DNA from: Oidiodendron maius Zn
Taxonomy: Eukaryota; Ascomycota; Leotiomycetes; Myxotrichaceae
Reading direction: 5' to 3'
Assembly: GCA_000827325.1 (NCBI GenBank)
Contig: KN832897.1
Location: 124,001 to 188,000 of the forward strand
DNA: 64,000 nt
The notes beneath the pieces are model-generated. The model was not told the origin of the DNA and did not search any database. It was given only the letters and a program-made list of their open reading frames with translations. Below, in pieces: positions 1-16,729 of this stretch (position 1 is its first letter; the number at the start of each line of letters is the position of its first letter). The position numbers were made by a program, and so were the translations under genes.

Positions 1-4906
<4,906 letters not shown>

Positions 4907-4911
4907 TAAGA

Positions 4912-5174
4912 TCTTGAACTGAGGCAATATAGGTGCACAGGTCGTAGTTTGGAATCAAGGTGAAACTCAGTTATATTGACTATTGAGTGATGCAGAGACA
5001 ACTGAAGTAAGAAGAGATTTAGGAGAACTAGAGCCTTTTATGCTCAATACTATACACTCAATTGAGTCACCAAATAGGCTCCTACCTGGTTACCTTATAG
5101 GCACCGGTAGGCAGCCTAATAGGCAGATGTGTAGTATGTGTAAATGTGCCTGAAGCCCTAGGACCTAGTCAATA
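4912..5174 (+). mobile_element. Solo LTR (family shared by six copies in the window)
   Basis: A 263-bp sequence beginning TCTTGAACTGAGG and ending CTAGTCAATA, flanked on both sides by the 5-bp duplication TAAGA (4907-4911 and 5175-5179). It is closely similar to copies at 37935-38190 and 53764-53979. Inverted terminal hexamers (T-TTGA...TCAA-A) and 5-bp target duplications fit an LTR retrotransposon, with only the LTR left after recombination. No internal retroelement coding sequence is visible here. Confidence 0.8.
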
Positions 5175-5179
5175 TAAGA

Positions 5180-7902
5180 TAAAAGCAGTACTATAATGGA
5201 TAATATGTATAATGCAATATAACAGCTATAATATAGCTATAGAATAAAGTTATATTTAGTCAAAAGTCTCTATTATACCTAAATTAGATAAATAAAGAAC
5301 TAAAAAGTTCAACTGATATAAACAGGTATTTATATGCTAATTTGCAGTACGCTGTGTAATTACAGACACCTCTCAATATAGAGGATAGCTGATAAATACA
5401 TAGGGCCCCTACAAATCAGCGCCATTTAATTGATTGTAACAATATTTTGAGGCTAGACTGCCTACATTGGGAATAAATATGCTGTTATGGTCAAGTGCGG
5501 CAGTCACCCGTTCATCAATAACCTCCCTGTATACCTTATGATGGCATCACTATACCATGATATTCGCTCAAAGGCAGATCAACTCCTCTCATATGAAATA
5601 TAATGGCTCTCCAAGGACCTAACAAGCTTGCCCTGGATTATCTCCAGAAGGCCGACCTCACCCATGGATAAGAGAGTGAACCCACTGCTGCTCTACCCAA
5701 GCGGGATTCTTTAATTTGCTTTGACGATAAGTCTATCTGGCCCTTGAGCTCTTGGAGGTGACCAAACATCACTTGAATCATAATGGGCACCTCAAGCCTG
5801 CGTCAAGTCAGTGATCACCGATGCTAATGCGATGATGCAACACTTTCTCACTTCTTTCTCAGTCATCATGTTCGTCGGACTTTGGCTTCTCAGATCTCGT
5901 AGAATTGACGTAGATGCTTCTTCTCACCGCACGATACCAGCTGGCTAGTTTTCCAAACATAGTGGCTGTGAGCAGGTGAAGCTGTGGCTTTAAGCAGCAA
6001 GAGCATATCAAGATATCTTCAATGGCTCGTGCTGCTTCTCCGTTTCTTGTCAGAACTGAATCGGTAGTTCACGGATATGCTGCTCTACAAGTTGTTGATG
6101 CCGTATCTGTATTGGATAAACACACCACGGCGCATACATGAAGTGTCTTTAGTATATTAGCGGCCTTTGTAGTACGGGATGTGTCCGAGTTGGAGCAGAT
6201 CCGAGTACCAAGAAGCGCCCTGTCGGTTGGAATATACTAACAGCTCAGCTTTTGATAAATACAAAAGTCTTTGACCCGTCTCAGCCAGAAAGTCCCCGAG
6301 CTGTGGACTAGATATGGCCTCGCCGTTATTATGAACCATGTTAAATAAGCCTTAAGTGCTGGCTCCCATTGTTCTGGGTGCTGTGAAAGATCTAGAGGAA
6401 ATATTGAGCTGGTCCACCTATCGAACTGCGAACCTGGAATCATATTGTGGCTCTTTGATGCGAAAATTCTGTTGCGCCCTTCCTGTGTTATTATATTCTC
6501 ATACTATTGCGTAGTATACCCCACATAGAGATGTCGGCATTGGGGAGCAGTTCCACCTAGGGATTGAGTAATTTCTCTCGTGATATGCATGCATGCACAG
6601 TTATTGGTAAAGGCAGGTTGCGTAGCAGGGTTGGCCTGTGGGTGTGGTTCACGATGAACTATGTCACGAGGTATAGTACTTCATTGCTCGCATAATCATA
6701 ATACTGTGGAAAGCCGGACAGAAGAGTCTCGGGGTGGATGTCATACGTGCCGCGAATACCTTGAGCTCCGTAGACTTGCATCCAAATCTGCATCAAGTGT
6801 CGAGCTCCGTACACTTGCATCCGGAACTGTAGCCTATCGGAGTCTTGAATGGCCAATAATATCCTGGTGGTGCGGAGCGCAGTTGACACCTATGCAGGGT
6901 GTGATGCCAACCACGGAAGAACAATTTGGAAAAGGCAGGTATGGGAGGTTTTTGTCGGTTTCCTTGCAGCCGGTTGCATCGCTGCGTATGGAGGCAAGGT
7001 TGCTCTCTTGCAAGGAGCTTGAGAGCCTTACCTTATATCCAAGAGCTAATGTTCATGCGGGAGAAGCCAAGACGGTTAATAATACCGGTATGTGGTCAAT
7101 CGGCGTATTATATCTACACTGAAGGAAGGGGTTTATAAGATTTGCCACTAAGGGTCAATATTTACACCTTCTAGGTGGATTGCCTCAATAATCTTGCAGC
7201 GCTATGTAGGCAAAACTAGAACTTTGCTCGTATCCTTGCTAAGCCCGTCCTCTTTCACTTCCGTTGTTAGTTTGTCGTTTCATAAGACAAGGCAAGTATT
7301 GAAGGGAGACGGGGACAGTTTGGATTCAGGACCCTCCAAAAACAGGACAGGTCCCTCGAGAGGCGGTTATTCTGATGACGACGCTCAAACAAAACAGATT
7401 CTACCCTCCGAGGTTGTAGTTGGTGCGTATGATAGCCGGCGGTTTTAGAAGTCGGTGGCATGGGGAACGATGATATCCAATAAGCTAGATGAAGGGACAT
7501 ATGAACCCAGCTCATACACATTTTAGCACTACGATGCTTAGAAGTGTAGCCTTGTCGGTTCAGACCAAGAGAGAAGGGTTCTACAGTAAAACCTTCCCAC
7601 CCACTGGGCTCTCAAGGGCGTCGGGCGGCTGGCGGTGTGGCGTTCTAATTTGATAGGGAATGGCAAGGATATGTAGCTGATCGCTAGTCACTTGGTAGAG
7701 AAGTTATCTGTCGCAGTTTAGCATGGGTTTCTGTTAACTCCTTTCACGGTCGGGTTTAATTCGGGATCATGGTACACATATATACAAGGCAGACGCGTGG
7801 GGGCTGATGACATGGAAATTCATTTTTGCACCACGGACCCAGGGACAATAAGTTAATTCTTCCTCGGTAAGAATACTATCATAGACAACAATCTATTAGG
7901 GG
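5180..7902. other. Non-coding or decayed region
   Basis: No intact gene recognised. On the minus strand, 6443-6157 holds two overlapping short frames (SQHPEQWEPALKAYL then SPQLGDFLAETGQRLLYLSK) that look like one protein broken by a frameshift; I cannot name the family. A plus-strand 153-codon frame at 6661-7122 has no family features. An imperfect direct duplication containing GAGCTCCGTA-ACTTGCATCC occurs at about 6764-6824. The last few hundred bases should hold the promoter of the regulator starting at 7903. Confidence 0.3.
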
Positions 7903-9099
7903 ATGGACATCCAAACTTCAAAGCACCGAATGGTCCAAAATACAAATCCGATGAACATGGACATTTCGCCACACAAATCAAACACCGACCAGATCATGAA
8001 TAGGCCGACACAAAGGCTCAAAGACTCGTGCGACATGTGCTCTGCTTCTAAGGTACGTTGCACAAGAGAGAAGCCGGTATGCGATCGCTGTGCGAAGCTA
8101 GGGTATCCGTGCTTCTACAGTCCTGCTCGCCGTGTGGGCCGACCACATAGACGAAGAGCAACCTCATCAACTTCTCAACCCATCATATCGACACAGTCAG
8201 AATCATATAGTTCCAAGCCCAATCATCAGATGAGCTATTCCCAAGCGGACTGTTTCCAGTCTCGCACAACTCCCCCACACGATTTTAACGTGAGTGGAAG
8301 TGCCGATAACCATAAGAGCTCTAGCAATGCCGGGAGCACTCCTAATATGCAAGTCGGTAGTGTTCCTACTGGATCCTATGACTACTTGAACTTCACCGGC
8401 ATAAATTCTGGCCTGAATTCTGCAAGCTCAACTAATGAACCTAAAAACACGTCCCCAATTAGTGAGAGCCGTGTAAGATCAATTTCAAATGCTACAGCTG
8501 GCGCACCGAATAGGTGCGAATCGGACTGTGCTGGAATTGCAATGGATCTGCAGCAACAGTTGGAGGCGGCATATGAGACACCAGCATTGCTGTCAATGAG
8601 AGAAGGGGGCCAGATGGAAGAGAGGGGCACGGACGCCGCTATGGAGACTGCAGGCTCCGCATTGCGACAGTTATCTACCATGCTCATCTGTCCCTGCTCC
8701 GAGAGACTCGAGGTTGGGCTCCTTGTCGCTGCAGCTTGCAACTCGATTCTGGACGTATACAACGTGATTATCAGGAGTTCTGCAGCCCAGCCCTTGAGTC
8801 TGTCCGACATGTCGACATGGACAATGACTATGGTGGATGATGCGTTGGATTGCAACATGATGACTCTCCCAGAGAGCAGTTCCGGCACACTATGCTTTGA
8901 CGATTTTGAAGGGGATATTCTCCTGGTGCGTGTGATGGGTGAGCTGGCGAAGATGGCGACAGTGATAATACAGTTTACAAAACGATATAAGGCGAGATGT
9001 TCGGACAATGCTGATTCCTCAGATCTCCTTTCTGCTGTAGCTACATACTTGAAAAAGAGACTACAGACTATCAAGGATGAAACAACCGGACGGTTATAG
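7903..9099 (+). CDS. AflR-type Zn2Cys6 transcription factor
   Basis: Predicted nuclear pathway regulator, 398 aa, intronless. The canonical Zn(II)2Cys6 cluster uses Cys43, 46, 53, 60, 63 and 70 (CDMC...CTREKPVC-DRC), followed by a basic patch (RRVGRPHRRR) that serves as linker and nuclear localisation signal. Residues about 90-200 are Ser/Asn-rich and disordered. The C-terminal part (MLICPCSERLEVGLL..., then helices to residue 390) matches the AflR regulatory domain of aflatoxin/sterigmatocystin-type activators in layout. Such proteins activate the cluster in which they lie, so the halogenase fusion (left) and the O-methyltransferase (right) are the obvious candidate targets. Several Met codons precede the zinc cluster; the first was taken. 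It could serve a cluster mostly outside the window. Confidence 0.88.
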   Translation: MDIQTSKHRMVQNTNPMNMDISPHKSNTDQIMNRPTQRLKDSCDMCSASKVRCTREKPVCDRCAKLGYPCFYSPARRVGRPHRRRATSSTSQPIISTQSESYSSKPNHQMSYSQADCFQSRTTPPHDFNVSGSADNHKSSSNAGSTPNMQVGSVPTGSYDYLNFTGINSGLNSASSTNEPKNTSPISESRVRSISNATAGAPNRCESDCAGIAMDLQQQLEAAYETPALLSMREGGQMEERGTDAAMETAGSALRQLSTMLICPCSERLEVGLLVAAACNSILDVYNVIIRSSAAQPLSLSDMSTWTMTMVDDALDCNMMTLPESSSGTLCFDDFEGDILLVRVMGELAKMATVIIQFTKRYKARCSDNADSSDLLSAVATYLKKRLQTIKDETTGRL

Positions 9100-10064
9100 A
9101 ACATGATAAACATAAAGAAAATACTCCGCCAATGAAGGTAACAACTTGTTACAGTAATAGATAGCAATAAGAGAGTGATGTCAAAGCATAGATTGTTGGA
9201 CATGAGGTAGTCTGCTATCTTAGGGCTGTCTAGAAATAAGAATGAGAACAAAGACAGCGCATCTTATTTGAGCAAGATCTTTACCCCACTGCCTCTGATA
9301 TCAACTCCTGCGTTAGGCCGATACGTTTAGAGCAACGGTGTCGGCAGTTCTTGTAGCACAGTTTTCCAGCAACACGAACTCTAACTCAGACCAGACATGG
9401 GCCGCGATCTCAACAGGCTACGGCTACTTTGTGTGAGATCGGGTTCCGTACTGTGGCATAAGTCCTGTCGCTTGACCTCTGCTAAATGCTTGAATGCCCC
9501 GACAACTCGCAGCGGGACGGGACTACTTTCGACATAAACCGGCCTAGTCTCCTGCACGACCAACAAGTTAAGGCAGTTGTTAACGAGCAATAGAGCCCCT
9601 GTAGTAGTAAAGTTTACCACTCTCTTTTGCCGCGACTACTAAATAGCCTCCTATTTCAGTGAGTTACTAGACCCCCAAGCCTCCAATAATTATAATGTAT
9701 GGTCTATTACGTCTAGCTAAGCCTTAAAGGCACTTGTGTAGCTACTTAGTTCATTTCCTTCGATTCAGCCAATAGTCTCATCAAAGCCCATAAATGCGCG
9801 CGTTGTATAGTCGCCTTCAATCCAAATATCCATCAACTTCTACAGGGTCTCGTGGGTTAGCTAGTAGTAAGTAGGCTTGAAGATAATTCCTCTAAGTGTT
9901 TAATGTCCTATATACAACGGTTGAAGTGAGGCCTGCTGGGTTGCAAGGGTTAGTAGGTAAGAGTAGGGTTGTAATATAACTATTAAATATGGTATTAAAT
10001 ATATAAAGAACTTTTAAACTTATTTTTAACTTATTACATATATTTTAATATAGCTTATATAATT
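9100..10064. other. Intergenic, AT-rich, no gene recognised
   Basis: Only short frames without family features (for example 79 codons on the minus strand at 9620-9381). The right end (9960-10060) is strongly AT-rich and borders an LTR copy. I see nothing else that can be supported. Confidence 0.4.
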
Positions 10065-10279
10065 TATTGACTAGGGCCTCAAGCATATATCGCATCCTTC
10101 AGGATTCAGGATCTAGGATTCAGAGGATTCAAGTGAGTCAGTAAGGTATATATAAAGGGGTCCTTACTCCATCATATCTGTGCTCTTTAGTTGTCTCTGC
10201 ATCACTCAATAGTCAATATAACTGAGTTTCACCTTGATTCCTGACTACGATCTGTGCATTACCCGACCTCTGATCAAGA
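10065..10279 (-). mobile_element. Solo LTR copy, minus orientation
   Basis: About 215 bp from TATTGACTAGGGCC to CTCTGATCAAGA, the reverse complement of the LTR family seen at 4912 and 37935. It keeps the diagnostic core (AACTGAGTTTCACCTTGATTCC on this strand). The flanking 5-mers (TAATT and TTAAC) do not match, so the insertion is older or has been altered. It lies just downstream of the O-methyltransferase stop codon. Confidence 0.7.
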
Positions 10280-10436
10280 TTAACTAATTGATAATTATTT
10301 CTTCAAGCGGCTATTTGCTGACTGGACGCTAATTTATATTCGTATCGCTGAATTTATGTCTGGTGATTCATCTCAAGGCTTTCGGAAAGCAATAAAGGGT
10401 GCATAGGTCTTCAATGGCTCTACCACTCACGCTCCT

Positions 10437-11868
10437 CTATGTCTGAAGATCCAACACAACCTCAATTACTGCATCCGCACTACCAACCGGCTGTCTAACG
10501 TTGATAATTCGGAACCTCTGATCTGCGGCTCTCAGTAGAGCCTCCCAATCAGCTCTCGTGCGCTCCTTCGCACCCAATGCCGCCATCATTTGCAAATCCA
10601 TTGCAGTATTCAACTGCATTATAGTCAATGGCACTTCACCCATCTCTGGCATTACACTATCCATAATCAGCAGCCTACTACCTCTGTTATTTTGGAATGG
10701 TGTCATGGCCAAGACTATATTCTGCAGGATCTTAGTGGATACTGGGTCCGGCCAATCATGTAAGATATGTTTTAAGAAGTATACATCAGCGCCATTAACG
10801 GGCTGCGGGATCATAAAGTCGTGCGATTGAAATGTGATGCGACTATCGAGACCGCAAGGCAAAGAATCTTTGAAAGAGATGATAACCTCGTCACGGTCTT
10901 GAATAATGAACTTCATACTGGGATAGTGCCGCGCGAGTTCAATATCGTCGTAGCCAGAGGAACCACCTATCTGTAACCTAGTTAATTTTATGATCTGCAG
11001 GTAGGTCATTCAATAGTTGTAGGAGATGCGTACATCGACGAGAGTGGCTTCACCTAGAGAGGCCCAATCGAACCCATCGTGTATATGCTTGCTCGAGAAC
11101 GAGCCTGTTTTACTCATGGCAGCCATCGCCAAACTGAATCGTTTAGCTCTCCATCCTTTCTTCTCCCCTTCACCGTCGTTCTGTAGAAATTCAAAGATTG
11201 TATTACCCTCTGGCAAGTCCATTGCAAGACAGAGGGCCGCATTGCTCGGATCTTCCGTCTCGCCCCATTTATCTATCGCTTCTACCTGCCAACTTAAAGC
11301 ACGCCCAACTTCGTCTATATTATGCCCTATCCAAGCCGATAGAGAGCCGTCTTTAACTGCCGCGGCACTATTGGTGGTGTGTGCGACGTAGCCAGTGGTA
11401 GGTTCGCAGAAGATACGCCGAGTCATAGCATGCCGGAGGATTCGTCGAATATAATTACGGGGAATACCGATTTTCTTGGACACGTCATCGTAAGAGACCT
11501 TGCCCTCAAGAGGAATAGCATTCCAGACATCGTAATGGTTAAGGATGCTGAGGACAGAGACATCGTGCTTTTTCTTGCCGTAGAGTTAGCATATATAGTA
11601 ACGTGGTGGGGGTGATACGTACGACGAACGCTTCATTCCTAATATATTCAGCAGGGCCCTGGGCAAGTAGGATAATATCGTTAGCTGCCTCGATTATTGC
11701 TATACGTGCTGCTTGCACCTGTTTATCATCTGGAATTGCGCTTGGTGCATCGGGTCTGAAGGATGGTTGCTGGACGGATTGCGAGTCAAGAATCTTGGTA
11801 ATTGTGTCGACTTGAGAGCAGATTCTTTCAGCTAATTCTTTCATGGAGGGATTGAGAGAATACGTCAT
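10437..11868 (-). CDS. O-methyltransferase (plant/fungal caffeate-OMT type)
   Basis: SAM-dependent O-methyltransferase for a phenolic or polyketide hydroxyl; cytosolic. Exons 11868-11623, 11567-11034 and 10970-10437 are all in phase and give about 437 aa, normal for fungal family members. The N-terminal half is a winged-helix dimerisation domain (ILNHYDVWNAIPL). The SAM fold starts at IGGSSGYDDIELA. The signature HDWPDP, whose His is the usual catalytic base, lies in VYFLKHILHDWPDP. The start at 11868 (MTYSLNPSMKELAE) was preferred over an in-frame ATG ten codons upstream. Both introns sit where the paralogue at 56370-57820 has its introns. Promoter palindrome ACCACACATGTGTGGT lies 476 bp upstream. 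Confidence 0.92.
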
Positions 11869-12343
11869 TATGAACGTCTTTTTCTGAAAAAATATCAAAG
11901 TAAAGTGTGTGGCTTCAAAGAGGATGAAAGTGACTCATTGCACGGAGTTTGGTCCAGGAAGCGGGTGTCGCAATGACTACCTAAACTTGTAACTGTAACT
12001 AAATAAAATGCGAAAAAAGCATTTAAATTTTGGGCCGCATATTCATCAATCAGCCCACTAAAAGGTGTTGCTCAAGTAAAGCAGGCGCGATATGAAAGAT
12101 ACAGGTGTTGGCGGAATAGGGCAATATCGAGAATGAACTTGAATAAGAAAATATTGGGGCTGAACACTTGGTTAAGAAGCATGGTGCAACGCAAATAGGT
12201 GATGGGCGCCAAACGTCCCTATATCTGGGTTGTTGCAGGGTATAGTCAGTAAGATCTTAGTATTTAATTGTAAATCGCAAGTGTATATCGCTCCGCTTTC
12301 ATGCCTAATTGGTTCCTAGATTACCTCCGGTTGAGATCACGGA

Positions 12344-12359
12344 ACCACACATGTGTGGT
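12344..12359. promoter_or_regulatory. 16-bp palindrome, site 1 (ACCACACATGTGTGGT)
   Basis: Perfect inverted repeat between the divergent O-methyltransferase (start 11868, minus) and the P450 remnant (start 12495, plus). One of five such sites found only at 12.3-23.7 kb, and so a candidate operator for a shared dimeric regulator (inference). Confidence 0.6.
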
Positions 12360-12494
12360 GATGCTTTAGCTAAACAAATCACACTCCAGGGGCGGTCAGA
12401 TCGGTGGATGTAAGACTTGCTTACAAACGGCCATTTCTTCACTCATGGCGCTCTGTCCAAGCTTCCTTCCTCTCCTCGTCGCCAGCTAACGGCC

Positions 12495-12832
12495 ATGACT
12501 ATGTATCTCCCCACTAAACTTCCAGTCGCTCTTGCATCCGTTCTGGTCCTGGCCGCATCCAGCATCCTATGGAAGCTAATCTATCGGTGGCGCTTTTGAA
12601 ATCTCGTATGCATATGCCCCGCATTCTTGCTCTTCTTGCCTCTCGATTCTTATCTAACAGCTCGATCAGCCGAAGCCGCCTCACTGCCTTCTCTTTGGGC
12701 ATCTCACTATATTCTTCAAAGTTACCGAGAAACCCCCCAGAAACCCGCCCTTGGCCGTAGTTCTTTCTATTATCCATTTTCAATATGACCTTCCCGGTCT
12801 ATTTAACTCAATCTATAACCACTCGCTCTCGA
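12495..12832 (+). pseudogene. Cytochrome P450 N-terminal remnant
   Basis: Opens with a plausible ER anchor (LPVALASVLVLAASSILWKLIYRW). A frameshift or stop after RWRF is followed, in another frame, by HCLLFGHLTIFFKV and LAVVLSIIHFQYDLPGLF, the membrane-proximal segment typical of fungal pathway P450s (LFGH at the start of the soluble domain). A further in-frame TAA lies before that segment and the frame ends at about 12832. There is no I-helix, ExxR or haem Cys motif downstream. Only the first roughly 110 codons of a 500-residue enzyme survive, so it is non-functional. Confidence 0.65.
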
Positions 12833-13453
12833 ATCTTTCATAGTAATAAGCGATCGAGCTATCGCAGATTGATTTCTTAACGACTACCCGAGGCATCCGG
12901 TAGTGGGGAATACAGAACTACATCCCCTTGTGGGTGGGAAGCGTGGGCTTGTATCTCCAGACATTTCTAAACTGTATGATTCGCATACGAAAACCCGCAC
13001 CATCGCCGATTGACCAGGTTTTAGAGCCAGTTAATAGTGAGCAACCAAAATTCAGAGTCGGGGCCTTAGGTAAGTGTCAAAGTCCGATTTGAGACGGTCG
13101 AGGTTAAATTTACTACTGTCCTTCAAGTTATCTTCGTAAGCCCTGTAATGTTTTTTGATGGGTCTAATGGAGGCTCCCGTGTAATTTGGCCATGATTCAA
13201 CATCCTGTCACCTGCCGTAATTAGATAATGCTCTGGTATTTGCGAGTAACCAATGGGCGTTATATGCCGCAGTATTACCCCTTGTAGGAGATATTGGCTT
13301 CTTAACTAGCCGATATGATCTCCAGGTTAGTCGTCAAATCACCTTCACTGTAAGATTATTTTTAGAAGTGAATTTTCTCTCTCCAGCCGCCTATTAACGT
13401 GGACTCGATCCAAGCACCAGAATCTTAAAGTCAAATTAGAACATTCTATCCTA

Positions 13454-14186
13454 ATGTATACTGACATTGAGATGTCTACCACAGAAACCAAGCAGGTGAT
13501 ATTTGATCCTCAGTCGCATTCACCATCCAACATGGCAGCCGGACACAGCAACGGGTTTACTAACAGCTACTCATATCTGGGTCTATTAGATTTTAGTAGG
13601 AGCGGAGGCTGTAGTACATCAATCGAACCTCTAGAGAACCCGTCATTGACTTTATGCGTAAGATTCGCTCGAATATTTTAATGTCCGTGCCAGAACTTTA
13701 ACACTTTTCATAGGGTCATGAAACGATATATGGAGAGTCTTCAGGTAAAATAATACAGAAGCCATATTCTATACCGGATTTAGAGCCTATGTCAACCGCG
13801 GGAATGATACCGATAGAATTATATATAGGGGGCTTTGATGAAACACTGCATCGCAAACAGAAAGCAGACGGAAACAAAATTGACAAAGCCACCCATCTTC
13901 TCTTAGTATGTAGCACATTTAGAGGTTTCATCGCAACGACTAATGACTTTAGCGGCGACGGGCTCAGAATCGAGCATCTCAGAGGGCATTCCGCGCCAGA
14001 AAGGACAAGTATATGAAGGATACCGAGAAGAAGCTGGCAGATCTTCAGAGGCGCCATAGCGAACTGACCCAGTGCTATGATGCTCTACAGCTTGATAATT
14101 TTCTGGCGAAACGGGAAGTGGAGACGCTTCGAAGCAAATGCAAAGAGTTGTTCTGTGGCCCAGGGAATTATTCTCCTGGTGTATAG
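13454..14186 (+). CDS. AP-1/Yap-like bZIP transcription factor
   Basis: Three exons rebuilt here: 13454-13657, 13714-13905 and 13953-14186; every junction is phase 0 with GTAAGA/GTATGT donors, giving 209 aa. Exon 3 begins exactly at the basic region RRRAQNRASQRAFRARKDKY, whose N-x-A-S-Q-R-A-F-R signature marks the fungal Pap1/Yap subgroup. The leucine zipper/coiled coil (DTEKKLADLQRRHSELTQ..., about four heptads) follows. The protein ends soon after (GPGNYSPGV). It is short like cluster-linked Yap-type regulators such as RsmA, and lacks the Cys-rich C-terminal domain of oxidative-stress Yap1. Start could be 13454 or the in-frame ATG at 13472. It lies among decayed biosynthetic genes yet has no lesion, so it may act on neighbours to the right. 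Confidence 0.8.
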
Positions 14187-14649
14187 GACTAGGTTACGGG
14201 AATTCTTTCAGATTACTTACGGCCCAACTTTTCTGCATTCTTTTTTTGACCGAAAAAATGAAAGAGAGTAGAGTAGGCAGGAAATTAGATCTTAAATAGG
14301 ACGATGCTTGCCGAGATATTTGCTCGTCAAGTTATATCCCAGGGAAGATTGAGGCTTGAACAGAAAGAGCCATAAGATCCTTGATAATGCCGAGTCCAAG
14401 CAACGATATTTGAGGTACTCAAATAGAATTAAGCTATGAATTCTGTAATTGAGGTTCAAAGTAGATAATGGCGTGAATGGAAGGCGTTTACTCGCCTGAC
14501 CGGTTTATATTCGACATCGCTACATATTGTTAGCCTCTGCTCGAGAGCTCTCAAACTTATAATTGTATCCACAACAGTCTGCTCCACAGAGCCATTCTCT
14601 AGCCCCCATATCATTGATGTTCTTAATATTACTAATTTTATGAACCTCG
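14187..14649. other. Intergenic, nothing recognised
   Basis: AT-rich spacer between the bZIP gene and the reductase remnant. No ORF or repeat with family features. Confidence 0.4.
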
Positions 14650-15215
14650 GGAAGTATTTGGCCGGTTTCCCTTTTCGGCGTCGAGGTAAGTAAAATCAAA
14701 GAAGTTTGCTCGGATAATTTCGAAGAACATTTGGTAACTGTAATTGTCGGCGGCGACGATATATCACTAGTTTGCTACGGCAGGGGTGATGTAGGCTAGG
14801 AGGTGTACCTTCGTTACTGCAGAATATTAAATAGGGCGTAAAGGCGTAGAAATGCGCTATAGAAATTTTACATGCCGTCGCGAACGTCAGCATAAGCCCA
14901 GAAAATTTGTTCCCGGGATTCTCTTTTCAGAGCCATTGACTAATCCGTCGGCTGAAGATGAGTTTAATTCTCCAATACTCTCTACATGGTGGGCGATAGG
15001 TCTGTAAACCATCAGGGGGGTGAGAGTTGCAATAGTAAATTTTGGCTGCGGAGATTGGTCTCCAACTGCAGGTGCTGGTGCAGAACGAGAATAATTCTTA
15101 CCTTTCTTTCAGCAAAAGAGAAGGCGGCTTTTCCAGCTTCTGCCTTGGACACCAAGTAGGCGCTCACTGGATTAAAGTTAGGAGCATCTTCTAAGGTCAT
15201 CAAATTCCAATTTGC
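14650..15215 (-). pseudogene. GRE2-like NAD(P)-dependent epimerase/reductase remnant
   Basis: Minus-strand fragments in family order: the YxxxK active-site region (SAYLVSKAEAGKAAFSFAE, 15170-15115); then PKFTIATLTPP followed by a stop and RPIAHHVESIGELN (the post-catalytic NPP-x-V-x-GP...H-V segment); then near 14740-14700 DNYSYQMFFEIIRANF, matching the late GNYSxQ segment. Frame changes and stops separate them. The Rossmann N-terminus (GxxGxxG) is missing. In the family this would be an extended SDR reducing a ketone; here it is dead. Confidence 0.6.
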
Positions 15216-15807
15216 CTCACTACAGGTATAGCAAGGTCGATAAATGGCTTCTTATGAACGCGCGCCAACGCCAGATAAGATTGGTATGTAGATAATCTTT
15301 ACGCCGCAAAATAGGTCGAGACACTAGTCTTCATTTTAGGAAGATAGCCGGTCCGCAGAGAACGTTACTGTTGCGTCGAGTGGGCTTAATTCAGGTCCAC
15401 GTGATGGGCTCGTATTTTCAGGTAATGATGCTCTGTATTTTCTAAGGGTGATTCAACCACCGCCTTTATACTTCGTGACAGGACTAGAATTCCAAATACA
15501 GTCTCAGATAACTCAAATCAAGGGGCTTCGACATACAGAACAAGTACTCCTTCACACGCTCTATAATATTAGTATTCTGAGCGTAAGTATCGGCATTTGA
15601 GTTGGTTACTTAGCACCGAAACTGGACTAGCTTCCTGGATACCGCAACAGTTATCTAGTCATATCAAGTGATGATTATGGGGTGGGAATAAAGATAATAG
15701 TCACACAAAATGTAGAGGATCATGTTAAGCAAATCAGTTCTTGCTTGCTCGTGGAGAAGTTCCAAGCACTCCTTATTGGCCTCGGAGCTGAGGTTATGGT
15801 CTAGTAG

Positions 15808-15823
15808 ACCACACATGTGTGGT
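15808..15823. promoter_or_regulatory. 16-bp palindrome, site 2 (ACCACACATGTGTGGT)
   Basis: Perfect copy about 600 bp upstream of the GRE2-like remnant and followed by CTGGGAT, a tail also seen after site 4 (20889). No coding sequence overlaps it. Confidence 0.6.
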
Positions 15824-16729
15824 CTGGGATTAGGCTCGGACTAGCGCTATGGCTAGTGCTCTTTCCACACAGCATCCAATAAGACTGAAGTAACACTAGA
15901 CCGCACTAGACCATAATAGTTCTAGGCTAATAACTAACGTACCCACACAGATCTGTTCATCTACTGTTATTTCGTAACAGCAAGACAGTCATTCCAAAGT
16001 GGAATAATATACCCTGGTGTATATCTACATGGGCGAATGGATGACTCAACGGTCGTACGCACTGGTGTAATTGGATGACTGTTTATTCGAGAATACCAAG
16101 CTGAAGGGATGAAACGATATTGTCTAAGGAAATATGAATTACAGACCTGCGGATATAATTAGGTAGGGGCGTGTGTAAAAATGGTATGTGGCTGAGATGA
16201 GGAAATTGGTTGAGTAGCCTAGGCGGAAAAAGTTATCGTAGTGTACACTTTGCTGATTGCCGTCTGTTGAGAGTTTACCGCTGGATAATCGTTAACAGAC
16301 GCCATTCTATCAGCGCATACGTTTGTCGAGTATATTTGGAAGTTGCTTTCTTCTGCGATGCAGTAAGTTGCTTCTACGTCGAAGAGCAAAGTGTGGTATA
16401 TGTGCCTGAGGTACACAATATTGGTTGAGCGTATCTATAATTCATTGCTATTGAAGCTTAAGATAAACCTATACGTTCGGAAATTTGGATACTACCTGTC
16501 ATTTTGCCTCCAGAGTTCACTATATCCCATCACCCGAGTCTTCAGTTCCCATCAATCAATACATCAAATCCGATCTCATTGACATCCTGCTCTGTGGCTT
16601 TCCATATTCTAACATCCGTCCTACCGTCTGCTTGCAAAGCATGTCTCCACAGCCTCTGCGCAAAGTACTTTCTCATCCTAGATGATACCGTCCGAGTTCC
16701 TATAATCTGTAGCCATAAACTCGTACCTA

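Noticed and set aside
6661-7122. 153-codon plus-strand frame as a gene
   Set aside because: Biased composition, internal duplication and no family motif; overlapping frames on the other strand are equally long.
8382-9251. 289-codon minus-strand frame opposite the AflR-like gene
   Set aside because: Antisense shadow; the plus strand carries a complete Zn2Cys6 motif and coherent protein, the minus frame none.
11010-11483. Treating the O-methyltransferase as three separate ORFs or a broken gene
   Set aside because: Good splice sites join the three frames in phase into a normal-length enzyme.
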